Part shown: one piece after another, positions 26,414 to 35,438 of the stretch
How the letters are laid out: each line of letters begins with the position of its first letter
How positions within the stretch are numbered: position 1 is the first letter of the stretch
Source of the DNA: Dyella kyungheensis
Lineage (GTDB): Bacteria; Pseudomonadota; Gammaproteobacteria; Xanthomonadales; Rhodanobacteraceae
Assembly: GCF_016905005.1 (NCBI RefSeq)
Contig: NZ_JADIKC010000008.1
Coordinates: forward strand, 62,001-126,000
Direction of reading: 5' to 3'
Length of the DNA: 64,000 nt
Position numbers and translations under genes: made by a program
Notes under the pieces: model-generated
Told to the model about the DNA's origin: nothing
What the model saw: the letters and a program-made list of their open reading frames with translations, nothing else
The model's database searches: none

Positions 26414-27480
26414 GCAGGTTCTCCAGCGCCTTGGGCATACGCCGTGCGCAACAGGTTGTGGAAATGCCAGACGCCGCCTTCGCGCTTGGGGCACAGCCGG
26501 CCGGGCTCGTAGTAACCGGACGCGAGGCCCTTCTGCACGGCCTCGCAGATATCGATGTCTTCCTGCTGCACTTCGTCGCTGAAGGACTGGTCGGCATCGA
26601 TGCGCTTCTGTGCCGCTTCCTCCTGCGCGTAGTAATAGTCGAATTCCACGCGGCAGCGACCCGGCCCCAGTGGCAGGATGCGGTTGGTCTGCAGACGGCC
26701 CGGCATGATGTTCAACATCACGTTGGGATAGATGAAGTAGTAGAACGCCTGGCCGTCGCCGTAGATCTCGGCGCTATTGCGCAGGGGCGACGATTGCAGC
26801 GAGTGCCACGGGAACAACTCGGTGTCGTAGGCGCGATAGTCCAGCACTCTGGACAAGCCCGGATGCACATGGGGCAGGTGGTAGCCCTCCAGGAAGTTGT
26901 CGATGTAGACCTTCCAGTTGCAGTCGATATCGTAGCTGTCGCGGTGCAGATAGCGCATGTCGGACAGATCGATGGGCGCGATGCGCTCGGCAATGCCGCC
27001 GTAGACCTCGTCGAACGCGGGCACGCGTTCGTCCAGTGCCACGAACACCAGCCCCTGCCACTCATGCACGCGCAGCGGGGGAAGGCGGATGTCCTCCACT
27101 TTGAAGTCGCAGGCGCTTTGCATTTCCGGCGCGCTGCGCAGCTGGCCTTCCAGCGTGTACGTCCAGCCGTGGTACTTGCAGTGCAGGGCCTTCGCACCTT
27201 TGCCGTTGCACAGGGCCAGCGGACCGGCGCGGTGGCGGCAGACGTTGGGGAAGGCGCGCAACACATGGTCCTGGCCGCGCACCAGCAGGACCGGAACGCC
27301 GCCGATATGTTCGACTACGTGGTCGCCCGCCGCAGCGAGCTGTTCCTGGTGCGCCACCAGCTGCCAGCTGCGTGCGAATACCGCACGTTGTTCCATCGCG
27401 AGCATGGGTTCGCCGAAGTAATACTTCGGGTCGAGTGCGCGAGCGAGCGTGAGCTCGGTGATCTTCGTGTCAGCGTGCAT
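26410..27480 (-). CDS. Rieske non-heme iron oxygenase, choline-monooxygenase/betaine-demethylase-like
   Basis: 356-aa oxygenase alpha subunit. The Rieske cluster ligands are Cys81-x-His83 and Cys101-x2-His104 (CRHRAG, CKYHGW). The mononuclear iron site is NFLEGYHLPHVH with His201 and His206. The segment NWKVYIDNFLEGYHLPHVH is characteristic of the choline monooxygenase, CntA, stachydrine- and glycine-betaine-demethylase group, which oxidise N-methyl groups of quaternary ammonium compounds, releasing formaldehyde in the demethylases. No reductase gene is near, so a reductase from elsewhere must serve. First gene of operon A; divergent from the S58 peptidase with 58 bp between the starts. Confidence 0.88.
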   Translation of the reverse strand: MHADTKITELTLARALDPKYYFGEPMLAMEQRAVFARSWQLVAHQEQLAAAGDHVVEHIGGVPVLLVRGQDHVLRAFPNVCRHRAGPLALCNGKGAKALHCKYHGWTYTLEGQLRSAPEMQSACDFKVEDIRLPPLRVHEWQGLVFVALDERVPAFDEVYGGIAERIAPIDLSDMRYLHRDSYDIDCNWKVYIDNFLEGYHLPHVHPGLSRVLDYRAYDTELFPWHSLQSSPLRNSAEIYGDGQAFYYFIYPNVMLNIMPGRLQTNRILPLGPGRCRVEFDYYYAQEEAAQKRIDADQSFSDEVQQEDIDICEAVQKGLASGYYEPGRLCPKREGGVWHFHNLLRTAYAQGAGEPA

Positions 27481-27538
27481 GCGAAATGGGTTTCCCGGGA
27501 TAGACTGATCCAACAAACGGTCGAACTCTGGAGTCTCC

Positions 27539-28696
27539 ATGCCCCGCTGTCGTCTCGCGTTTGCTCTGTGTGTCCTGTGCGGCGTCGCCTCGGCGGCCGA
27601 ACCCCGCGCCAGGAATCTTGGTATTCCTTTCGATGGCACGCCCGGTCCGCTCAATGCGATCACCGACGTGGCCGGCGTGACCGTGGGCCAGGTGACCCTG
27701 ATCGAAGACCTTCCGAACGGACACAAGGTACGCACGGGCGTCACCGCGATTCTTCCGCGTGGGCACGACAGCTTCGACATTCCCACCTTCGGCGCCTCGT
27801 TCGCGCTCAACGGCAACGGCGAGATGACCGGCACCGCGTGGTTGGAAGAGTCCGGCGAACTGGAAGGCCCGGTGATGCTGACCAATACGCACAGCGTGGG
27901 CGTGGTGCGCGATGCGGTGATCGCCGAGCGCGTGCGCGGGGGTGGCGCGGATGCCTCGGGCTACTGGTGGTCGTTGCCGGTGGTGGCCGAAACCTGGGAT
28001 GGCGACCTCAACGACATCAACGGTTTCCACGTCCGTCCCGAGCACGCGGCGCAGGCGCTGCGCGATGCGAAGAGCGGGCCGGTGGCCGAGGGCAATGTCG
28101 GTGGCGGTACCGGCATGATCTGCCACGAATTCAAGTGCGGCATCGGCACCGCTTCGCGGCGCGTGCATATCGGCGAGCGCGACTACACCATCGGCGTGCT
28201 GGTGCAGGCCAATTACGGCCTGCGCGACAGCCTGCGCGTCGCGGGCGTGCCGGTGGGCAAGTATCTTCGCGACGACCGTGTGCGCAGCGCATCCAACCCC
28301 GCTGCGGCCGACACCGGCTCGATCATCATCGTGGTGGCCACCGATGCCCCGCTGCTGCCGCAGCAGCTCAAGCGCATCGCCAAGCGGGCCGGCATGGGGC
28401 TGGCACGGATGGGCAGCTATGCCGGCAATGGGTCGGGCGACATCTTCGTGGCGTTCTCCACGGCCAATGCGCAGGCGCTGCACGATACGCCGCTGCAGCA
28501 GGCGAGCTTCATCGGCAACGACCATGTGGACCCCTTGTTCGAGGCCACGGCGCAAGCGGCCGAGGAAAGCATCGTCAATGCGATGATCGCCGCGCGCGAC
28601 ATGCAGGGCGATGGCGGGCACTACGCCAAGGCCATTTCGCATGCAGAGCTGATCGCGCTGCTCAAGCGCTTCGGGCGTTACGAACCACCGCATTGA
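27539..28696 (+). CDS. S58 (DmpA/BapA-type) aminopeptidase, secreted
   Basis: 385-aa member of the self-processing Ntn-like P1/S58 family. It has a signal peptide (MPRCRLAFALCVLCGVASA). Family motifs include NAITDVAGVTVGQVTL, MLTNTHSVGVV, GNVGGGTGM and the autoprocessing site around Gly298-Ser299 (GNGSGDIFVAFS), the serine being the new N-terminal nucleophile. DmpA cleaves L-aminoacyl and D-Ala amides and esters; BapA-type members remove N-terminal beta-amino acids. The gene is divergent from the Rieske gene and lies between two catabolic operons, so it probably liberates the amino acid they consume. Confidence 0.88.
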   Translation: MPRCRLAFALCVLCGVASAAEPRARNLGIPFDGTPGPLNAITDVAGVTVGQVTLIEDLPNGHKVRTGVTAILPRGHDSFDIPTFGASFALNGNGEMTGTAWLEESGELEGPVMLTNTHSVGVVRDAVIAERVRGGGADASGYWWSLPVVAETWDGDLNDINGFHVRPEHAAQALRDAKSGPVAEGNVGGGTGMICHEFKCGIGTASRRVHIGERDYTIGVLVQANYGLRDSLRVAGVPVGKYLRDDRVRSASNPAAADTGSIIIVVATDAPLLPQQLKRIAKRAGMGLARMGSYAGNGSGDIFVAFSTANAQALHDTPLQQASFIGNDHVDPLFEATAQAAEESIVNAMIAARDMQGDGGHYAKAISHAELIALLKRFGRYEPPH

Positions 28697-28707
28697 GCCG
28701 AGCGTGC

Positions 28708-30744
28708 TCACGGAGTTGCACCGCCGATTTTCAGATAGCGGTCGTACCAGGCCAGGTTGCGTTCCATCCGGTCGCGCAGATAGCTCGGCACGGTCAGGCC
28801 GTGATGCTGGCCGGGATACATCACCAGTTCGGTGGGAACGCCGAGTGAGCGCAGCGCCTGGTACATCTGCTCGGCGCCAATGCAGGGCACATTGAAGTCG
28901 CGTTCGCCGCACTGGAACATCGTCGGCGTCTTGATCCGGTCGGCATGCAGGAACGGGTAGCTGGCGCGGTCGTAGGCATCGCGGTTGGCCCAGGGCGTGC
29001 CGAGTTCGAGTTCGTACTCGCGTGCGTACTCGTCGTCGCCATACATGCCATACATGTTGCCGGAGCCTGCGCCGGCGATGGCGGCCTTGAAGCGGGTATC
29101 GCGGGCGATGATTTCGTCGGTGAGGATGGCGCCATAACTCCAGCCGCCAATGCCCAAGCGAGCGGGGTCGGCAACACCCAGTGTCACCACGTGATCGACG
29201 CCGGCAAGGACATCCTGCGTGTCCTTGTTGCCCCAGTCGGCATAGATGGCCTTGGAAAACGCGAAACCGCGTCCCGAGCTGCCGCGCGGATTCACGGCAA
29301 GCACCGCATAACCCTGCGCCGCATAGACCTGCCAGTCGGGCATGAACTCATGGCTGAACTGGTACACCGGACCGCCATGCACACGCACGATGGTCGGATA
29401 GCGGCGGCCCGACACATAGCCCACCGGCTTGGTCAGCAGCGCATCCAGCGCGGTGCCGTCGGCACTTTGCAGATGCAGCGTTTCGGTGGTTGCCAGCTTC
29501 TTGCCAGCCAGCCACGCGTTCTGATCGTCCAGCAGGCGCAACTTCTCCGGTTCGACGGCGGAGAGGCGGGGAGGATGCGTGTTATCGCCGCCGAGCACGA
29601 TCAGGTGACCGTTGGGTGACACATCCAGGTCGCTGTCGAAGCGGTCACCGTGGGTCAGTTCGGTGATCTTGCCGCTGGGCAACTCGACGCGCGACAGGTG
29701 AGTGACCTCGGCCTGCTCGATCAAGACGTAGATGCTGCGTCCATCGGGCGACCAGCGCGGCTTGGTGAAGCAACGGTCGATCGGCGCCGGCAGCGTCGCC
29801 TTGCCGCTGGCGACATCGATGATCGCCAGCTGCCACGGCGCGTAGTAGATCCACTTGTCCTCGCCGCTTTGCAGATAGGCGATACGCGAGCTGTCGGGAC
29901 TCCATGCCGGGCGCGTTCCCCAATACGGATCGAGGTCGGAACCGGGGAACGTGGTGAGCTGCCGTTCCTTGGCGCCGGCACGCGGGGCAATCACGTAGAT
30001 GTCGTAGTTGAGGTGACGGTCGGGATCGGCGCCGCGCTTGGTGACATAGGCAATCAGCTTGCCGTCGGGCGACCAGGCCGGCAGCTGTTCGTCGTGCTTG
30101 CCCGAGGTGATCTGGGTAGCGGCGCCACTGGCGATGTCCACGAGGTACAGATGCTTGTGCCGGTTGCCCAGCCAGCCGGTGTCGTCGTCCTTGAACTGGA
30201 AACGGTCGGTGACGATAGGCAGCGGATGCTTCGGTTTCTTGGTGCCCACCGGATACTCGGGATCGAACGCGATCGCCGCGAGCTGCTTGCCATCGGGCGA
30301 GAGCACGAAATCTTCGACGCCGCTTGGCAGATTGGTGACGCGACGTGCTTCGCCACCATCGGCGGGCATCACCCAGACCTGGGTCTTGGTGTCGTCGTCG
30401 CTCGCTTCGCCATCGAGCTTGCGGTCGGCAAGGAAGGCGATGAACTTGCCGTCGCCGGACCACTGCGGGTGACTCTCGCTGCTGTCGGGCGTATGCGTGA
30501 GCTGCACGCGGCCGCTGCCGTCGTAACGCACTCGCCACAGGTCCGACTGCGGCTCGTCGCGCTCCAGGTTCGCCGTGCTCACGGTGTAGACGATGGCGTT
30601 GCCGTCGGGTGACAACACCGGTTCGCCGATATCGGCCACGCGGTTAATGTCGGCGGCGTTGAAACGAGTGTCGTCTGCCTGGGCTGCGCCGGAAATGCAG
30701 TACAGCGCTACTAGCAGCAGGGACGGCCACAGAATTCGCTTCAT
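28708..30744 (-). CDS. secreted S9-family prolyl-oligopeptidase-like peptidase
   Basis: 678-aa serine peptidase with signal peptide (MKRILWPSLLLVALYCISGA). Residues about 30-400 form a beta-propeller with repeated LSPDG/WSPDGK motifs; residues about 430-678 are the alpha/beta hydrolase with Ser536 (GGWSYG), Asp616 (GERDFN) and His648 (GQHHG). The S9C/acylaminoacyl-peptidase group fits best; some relatives are lasso-peptide isopeptidases. Its ATG shares ATGA with the stop of the upstream CehA-type gene. Final gene of operon B; convergent with the S58 gene. Confidence 0.9.
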   Translation of the reverse strand: MKRILWPSLLLVALYCISGAAQADDTRFNAADINRVADIGEPVLSPDGNAIVYTVSTANLERDEPQSDLWRVRYDGSGRVQLTHTPDSSESHPQWSGDGKFIAFLADRKLDGEASDDDTKTQVWVMPADGGEARRVTNLPSGVEDFVLSPDGKQLAAIAFDPEYPVGTKKPKHPLPIVTDRFQFKDDDTGWLGNRHKHLYLVDIASGAATQITSGKHDEQLPAWSPDGKLIAYVTKRGADPDRHLNYDIYVIAPRAGAKERQLTTFPGSDLDPYWGTRPAWSPDSSRIAYLQSGEDKWIYYAPWQLAIIDVASGKATLPAPIDRCFTKPRWSPDGRSIYVLIEQAEVTHLSRVELPSGKITELTHGDRFDSDLDVSPNGHLIVLGGDNTHPPRLSAVEPEKLRLLDDQNAWLAGKKLATTETLHLQSADGTALDALLTKPVGYVSGRRYPTIVRVHGGPVYQFSHEFMPDWQVYAAQGYAVLAVNPRGSSGRGFAFSKAIYADWGNKDTQDVLAGVDHVVTLGVADPARLGIGGWSYGAILTDEIIARDTRFKAAIAGAGSGNMYGMYGDDEYAREYELELGTPWANRDAYDRASYPFLHADRIKTPTMFQCGERDFNVPCIGAEQMYQALRSLGVPTELVMYPGQHHGLTVPSYLRDRMERNLAWYDRYLKIGGATP

Positions 30745-33284
30745 CGCGTGCCTCGTGTCGATTCAATGGAAGTCGGTTCGCTGGCAAGGGCACGGTATGC
30801 CTCGCGTGCCTGATGGAGGTAATCGAGCGTCAAGCGCTTCTCCTCGGCGGTGTTGTAGTCGTCGCGTGCGGATGCCGCGTCGATGGTTCGTGTCAGCCAG
30901 TCGGCGAACCAGGCGGCATCGTTGCGCGCACTGGGCGCACGCACATGGTCGCCCAGCCAGACCGGGTTGGTGGTGGCGTAGGGGTAGATATCCAGCACCT
31001 GCGGATCGCCGCCGTCGTTCCAGGCGCGCAGCAGCAGCCAGCCGCCGTCCAGGTCGATGTCGCCTTCGCTGTCGAACGTATGGCGGTCGCCGCCAAGCGC
31101 GAAGGTCTTCACCACCTTGCCGTTATGCACGAGTTCCAGGTGTTGCACCGCCACCGGCGAGCGCAGGGCGACCCGGTAGCGATGCTTACCTGCGGCAATC
31201 GTGTCACCAGGCTTGGCCTCGTCGAGCAACAGGCCAAGCATCGGCCCGTTGCTGGCGAAGCCGTGGCCGGCCTTCAATGCGGCCATGGCGGCGGCTGCAT
31301 CGCGTTTGCCGGCGGTATCGAGAAACACGCGGTTGAGGCCAACCGGTCCGCGCAGCGAGGCATAGTTCGCCATCGCGTCGGTGCCCGAGCCGGTGGGCAG
31401 GTGGAAGCCGAGATTGAGCAATCGATACCAGACCTGGGTCGTCGCCTTGTGGTCGGAGAAGCCGATCACTTCGATGTAATCCACTTTGCCGTTGATCACA
31501 TCGGCCGGCAGCTCGTTGCTCAGCACGGCATCGTGCGCGGGATCGGGCAGGGTGTCGAACGGATGCACGTAGCCGACCAGGCCGCCCTGTGCGTGCGCAA
31601 GATCCGCGATCACGCCGTTGTGGGGATACGGACTGGCCATCGCCGTATGCCGATAGGCGGAAAAATCCGGCGTGATGAAATGATCGCCGAGGTTGAGCAG
31701 ACCCAGGTGGCCCCAGAAGCTGGTGTGAAATTCCTGGCCGTGCAGCACAAGGCTGTGCGGCAGGCTGGCTGGGTCGGCGGCGGTGCGGAAGGAAGCGATA
31801 TCGGGAATGCGTTCTTCCTTGTTGACCACCAGGTCGTAGGCGATATCGAGATCTTCCGCACGCGCCTGCCGTGCCAGGTTGGCCGGCGTATTGCGGTAAT
31901 GACCGCCGTAGTTCATGTGGATATGCAGGTCGGCGCTGATCCATTGGCCGAACGCCGCAGGCAACGGTTGCGGAACGAGCGTGGCGCGCACTGCCACGCC
32001 GGGGCCGGCCGCGACATTCACCGTCTTGCGCCAGGGGGCATAGGCGAAACCGTGTTGCACCCAGATGTTCACGGCACCGACGGGTACGTCCAATGCGCAT
32101 GGCGGTGCGCAGTGGAAGTAATGGGTTTCCGAGGATTGCAGGGTTCGGTCAAAGCCGTCTTCGCCATGCATCCAGGCGTCGTCGGGCGCGTAGGCGCGGT
32201 CGTCATGGCCAAGCACGGCGACGCGTGCCGGCGTGCGTTCGCCGTGTTCGTCGACGATGTCGAGCACCAGGCGAGCGTGTGGCGTCTTGTACTGGCGATG
32301 GACGGGCGTGACCGTTGCCGTGGCGCCACCCAGTGCGGTGAGGACGCGAAGGGCGGTGTTGCCTGCCTGGTTGTCGACGTAGACGATGCGTTTGCCATCG
32401 GAGGACCAGCGCGCGTTGCGGCGGTCGAAGTCGCCGAAGGTCAGTGGCAGCGGCGCAGCGCCCGTAGGAGTGGTCAGCCAGAACTGTTGCCATTGCCGGC
32501 CGTGATAGCTGGTGTAGAGCAGGCGCTTGCCGTCCGGGTTGAGTTCGGGCCGTGCGTTCCAGCTGGTTTCTTCGCTAAGTACCTTGCTGCGCTTGGCCGG
32601 ATCGTCGACCGGCACCGACCACAGGTCGCCCGTGCCCCAGGCGATCTCCGGATTGCTGACGTAAAAGATCGTCTTGCCGTCCGGCGACCACGAAGGATTG
32701 ATGGCGTGGTCAACCGCTGAATAGTAGTAGCGGTCCAGCGTGGTCTTGCGCTCGCCGAGCAAAGGGCGTGCATGGTGCAGGCCTGCTGCATCGATGTCGG
32801 CAATGAACAGGTTGAAGTGGCCTGTACCCTGCGTCGATACCCACGCGATCTGTCGCCCGTCGGGGGATAAACGCGGCTCGACGTTCACCGCGCCACCTGA
32901 AGTAAGCGCTTGCTCGCGCCCTGTCGTCAGATCGAGCCGCCACAACTCGATGGCGTTGCCGTCATAGCGTGTGAACACCACGCTACGGCCATTGCGTGCG
33001 ACATCCGGCTGATTATCGTAGGCGCGTGAAGCGTGGGTCAGTTCCGTCGCGGTATCGCCATCGATACGCTGCTGCCACAGCGAGCCGCCCATGCTGTAGA
33101 TCAGCGCATCGCCTGCGGGCGTGAAGCTGGCGAAGTCGGGACCGGTGGTGAGCTGCGGCAGGTAGAGCTCGCGCCAGTAATAGTCGTGCGGCAGATCGAT
33201 CTGCTTGAGCACACTCTCGCGCGCCGCCTGCGTCGAGCCGGCGCAAGCGAGCAGGGCCAAGGCGAGGACCAGCCGGCGCCGCAT
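30741..33284 (-). CDS. secreted CehA/McbA-family metallohydrolase with PD40 propeller
   Basis: 847-aa secreted protein (signal MRRRLVLALALLACAGSTQA). The N-terminal half has TolB/PD40-like propeller repeats (LSPDGRQIAWVS, WSPDGKTIFYVS, WSSDGKRIVYVD). The C-terminal half (from about residue 450) is a PHP-like metallohydrolase: SADLHIHMNYGG, HPFDTLPDPAHD, GSGTDAMANY. CehA and McbA hydrolyse carbaryl esters, but most family members have unknown substrates. It starts 4 bp after the aminotransferase stop and is translationally coupled to the S9 peptidase, so these two propeller hydrolases probably process the same extracellular material. Confidence 0.8.
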   Translation of the reverse strand: MRRRLVLALALLACAGSTQAARESVLKQIDLPHDYYWRELYLPQLTTGPDFASFTPAGDALIYSMGGSLWQQRIDGDTATELTHASRAYDNQPDVARNGRSVVFTRYDGNAIELWRLDLTTGREQALTSGGAVNVEPRLSPDGRQIAWVSTQGTGHFNLFIADIDAAGLHHARPLLGERKTTLDRYYYSAVDHAINPSWSPDGKTIFYVSNPEIAWGTGDLWSVPVDDPAKRSKVLSEETSWNARPELNPDGKRLLYTSYHGRQWQQFWLTTPTGAAPLPLTFGDFDRRNARWSSDGKRIVYVDNQAGNTALRVLTALGGATATVTPVHRQYKTPHARLVLDIVDEHGERTPARVAVLGHDDRAYAPDDAWMHGEDGFDRTLQSSETHYFHCAPPCALDVPVGAVNIWVQHGFAYAPWRKTVNVAAGPGVAVRATLVPQPLPAAFGQWISADLHIHMNYGGHYRNTPANLARQARAEDLDIAYDLVVNKEERIPDIASFRTAADPASLPHSLVLHGQEFHTSFWGHLGLLNLGDHFITPDFSAYRHTAMASPYPHNGVIADLAHAQGGLVGYVHPFDTLPDPAHDAVLSNELPADVINGKVDYIEVIGFSDHKATTQVWYRLLNLGFHLPTGSGTDAMANYASLRGPVGLNRVFLDTAGKRDAAAAMAALKAGHGFASNGPMLGLLLDEAKPGDTIAAGKHRYRVALRSPVAVQHLELVHNGKVVKTFALGGDRHTFDSEGDIDLDGGWLLLRAWNDGGDPQVLDIYPYATTNPVWLGDHVRAPSARNDAAWFADWLTRTIDAASARDDYNTAEEKRLTLDYLHQAREAYRALASEPTSIESTRGTR

Positions 33285-33288
33285 CGCC

Positions 33289-34638
33289 TCAGCGTCCTGC
33301 CAGTGCCTGATCGAGACTGGCGCGCAGCAGGACCATGGCCTCGTCGATCTCGCCGGTGCTGACGCTGAGCGGCGGCATGAAGCGCACCGTACTGGTACCG
33401 CAGGAAAGCAGCAGCAGGCCGTTGTGGAACGCGCGGGTGACCACGGCGTCGCACAAGGTGCGGGCCGGCGTGCGCTCGGCGCCGGCTTCGATCAGTTCCA
33501 TGCCGATCATCAAGCCCTTGCCACGCAACTCGCCGATGCAGGGATAGTCGCGTGCCAGCTCATGCAGGCGCGCCATGAAATGCGCGCCAGTCGCTGCGGC
33601 ATTGTCGGCAAGACCTTCCGAAACGAGATCGAGCGTGGCATTCGCCGCCGCACAAGCGAGAGGATTGCCGCCATAGGTGTTGCCGTGTGCGCCGCGCTTC
33701 CACTGCGACATCAACGATTTCTTCGCGACCACCGCGCCGATCGGCAAGCCCGAGCCCAGGCCCTTGGCCAGCGTCATGATGTCCGGCACCACGCCGGTGT
33801 GCTCGCAGGCGAACATCCTGCCGGTGCGGCCCACGCCCGACTGCACCTCGTCGAAGATCAGCAGGATGCCGTGCTCGTCGCAGAGTGCGCGCAAGCCCGC
33901 GAGAAAGCCTTCGGGCGGCACGATATAACCGCCTTCGCCCTGGATGGGTTCGACCAGGAATGCCGCGACCTCGGAGGCGGGCACGCTGCGCTCGAACAGC
34001 ATGCGGATGTAATCGAGCACGGCCTTGCCCTGGTCGGCCCCGGCGAACAGCGGGCGATACGGGTTCGGGTACGGCACATGCGTCACGCCTGGCATGGTCG
34101 GCGCGAAGCCCAGCTGCTGGGTGTACTTGCTCGAGGTGAACGAGAGCGAGCCCATGGTGCGGCCGTGGAAGCCGCCGAGAAAGCCGATATAGCGCGGCCG
34201 CCGTGTCACGTAACGCGCGAGTTTCAGCGCGCCTTCCACGGCTTCGGTGCCGGACTGGCACAGAAAGCTCATCGCCGCTTCGCCAGCCAGCGTCTGCATC
34301 GGCGCCACTCGCGCGAGGCGTTCGCCCAGGCCGAGCATCTGCGCATGCCAGTAGTCGCTGGAAATATGCAGGAACTGGTCCGCAGCGGCCTTCACCGCAC
34401 CCACCACCCGCGGATGGGCATGACCGGTGGCGCATACCGCGATACCCGCGGCGAAATCGAGGAAACGGTTGCCGTCGACGTCCCACACTTCGGTGCCGCG
34501 GCCGTGCGACATGGCGAACGGATAGTCGCGTGGATACGAGGGCGAGATCACCTCGGCATCGCGGGCGATCATCGCGGTGGCCTTCGGGCCGGGCAGGGCG
34601 GTCTTGATATGGGCCGGATTGGGCACGGTCATGGTCAC
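33289..34638 (-). CDS. class-III PLP aminotransferase, GabT-like
   Basis: 449-aa omega-aminotransferase of the GABA/ornithine/beta-amino acid group. The PLP lysine is Lys292 (TLAKGLGSGLPIGA), Asp263 (IFDEVQSGVGRTG) contacts the pyridine nitrogen, and QSGTEAVEGALKLAR binds the cofactor phosphate. The GTG start overlaps the CoA-transferase B stop (GTGA) with AAGGA five bases before it; an ATG two codons inside is an alternative. Part of operon B. It would move a terminal or beta amino group of the island's substrate to 2-oxoglutarate or pyruvate. Confidence 0.88.
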   Translation of the reverse strand: MTMTVPNPAHIKTALPGPKATAMIARDAEVISPSYPRDYPFAMSHGRGTEVWDVDGNRFLDFAAGIAVCATGHAHPRVVGAVKAAADQFLHISSDYWHAQMLGLGERLARVAPMQTLAGEAAMSFLCQSGTEAVEGALKLARYVTRRPRYIGFLGGFHGRTMGSLSFTSSKYTQQLGFAPTMPGVTHVPYPNPYRPLFAGADQGKAVLDYIRMLFERSVPASEVAAFLVEPIQGEGGYIVPPEGFLAGLRALCDEHGILLIFDEVQSGVGRTGRMFACEHTGVVPDIMTLAKGLGSGLPIGAVVAKKSLMSQWKRGAHGNTYGGNPLACAAANATLDLVSEGLADNAAATGAHFMARLHELARDYPCIGELRGKGLMIGMELIEAGAERTPARTLCDAVVTRAFHNGLLLLSCGTSTVRFMPPLSVSTGEIDEAMVLLRASLDQALAGR

Positions 34639-35438
34639 GGCAATCCTTCAGCGGGCAGCGGAATATGGACAGGGCGCGCATGCGCCTCGCGGGTACGCGC
34701 TTCGAGTGCGCGCAAGGTGTTGAGTTCGTGTGCGGTGGGCGCGGCAATGGTGTCGAGATGGTCGGCGACCCTTAGCGGCCAGCCGATTGCCGCGCGCGCC
34801 TCATCGACGCTGGCATCGGCGTACAACGCCACCAGCTGCAGCTCCTGAGTCTCGGGATGCGGCGCGAGCATGCCGACATCCGTGATCACCGCGCGCGGTC
34901 CGCCGCCGGATGCCCCGGCACGTGCCCGCGCGCCATGGCCATCGAGATAACCGGCGCTGGTGCGAAAGTCGAGCTGCTCGACGAAGCTGCGCGGCGACGC
35001 CTTCGCCATCACGAACACCTGTTTCGCGTGATGCGCGATTTCAGGTGCGCCGCCGGCCCCGGGCAGGCGCGTGGTCGGTGCGTCATACGAGCCGATCACC
35101 GTGCTGTTGAGGTTGCCGAAGCGGTCGATTTGCGCGGCGCCGAGAAAACCCACGTCCACGCGTCCCGCCTGCAGGTAGTAACTGAACACCTCCGGCAGCG
35201 AGATCACACAGGCGGCCGTCTCGGCCAGTTCGCCGTCGCCGATCGACAAGGGCAGCACCTCCGGTCGCGTACCGATGGTGCCCGATTCGTAGATCAGTAC
35301 GATCCCGGGCGCGTGCGTCAGCCGCGCCAGATTGCAGGCCGCGCTCGGCAAGCCGATGCCGACGAAGCAGACCGCTCGGTTCTCCAATAAACGCGATGCG
35401 GCGATGGTCATCCATTCGTCGCGGGTGCAATCACTCAT
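34635..35438 (-). CDS. catJ: 3-oxoadipate CoA-transferase subunit B-like (CatJ/PcaJ type)
   Basis: 267-aa beta subunit. MTIAASRLLENRAVCFVGIG and LIYESGTIG, with the conserved catalytic-type glutamate in ESG, and PLSIGDGELAETA follow the CatJ pattern of Pseudomonas closely. With subunit A it moves CoA from succinyl-CoA to a 3-oxo dicarboxylate. Its ATG shares ATGA with the stop of subunit A, as expected for a strict heteromer. Exact acid substrate is inferred by similarity to CatIJ, not shown. Confidence 0.85.
   Translation of the reverse strand: MSDCTRDEWMTIAASRLLENRAVCFVGIGLPSAACNLARLTHAPGIVLIYESGTIGTRPEVLPLSIGDGELAETAACVISLPEVFSYYLQAGRVDVGFLGAAQIDRFGNLNSTVIGSYDAPTTRLPGAGGAPEIAHHAKQVFVMAKASPRSFVEQLDFRTSAGYLDGHGARARAGASGGGPRAVITDVGMLAPHPETQELQLVALYADASVDEARAAIGWPLRVADHLDTIAAPTAHELNTLRALEARTREAHARPVHIPLPAEGLP

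Noticed and set aside
26335-28848. 837-codon plus-strand frame across the Rieske and S58 genes
   Set aside because: It covers two genes with clear catalytic motifs in other frames and has no recognisable domain.
28708-33284. Lasso-peptide biosynthesis locus (S9 isopeptidase)
   Set aside because: No precursor peptide, B protease or asparagine-synthetase-like C gene; the S9 enzyme is more likely purely catabolic.
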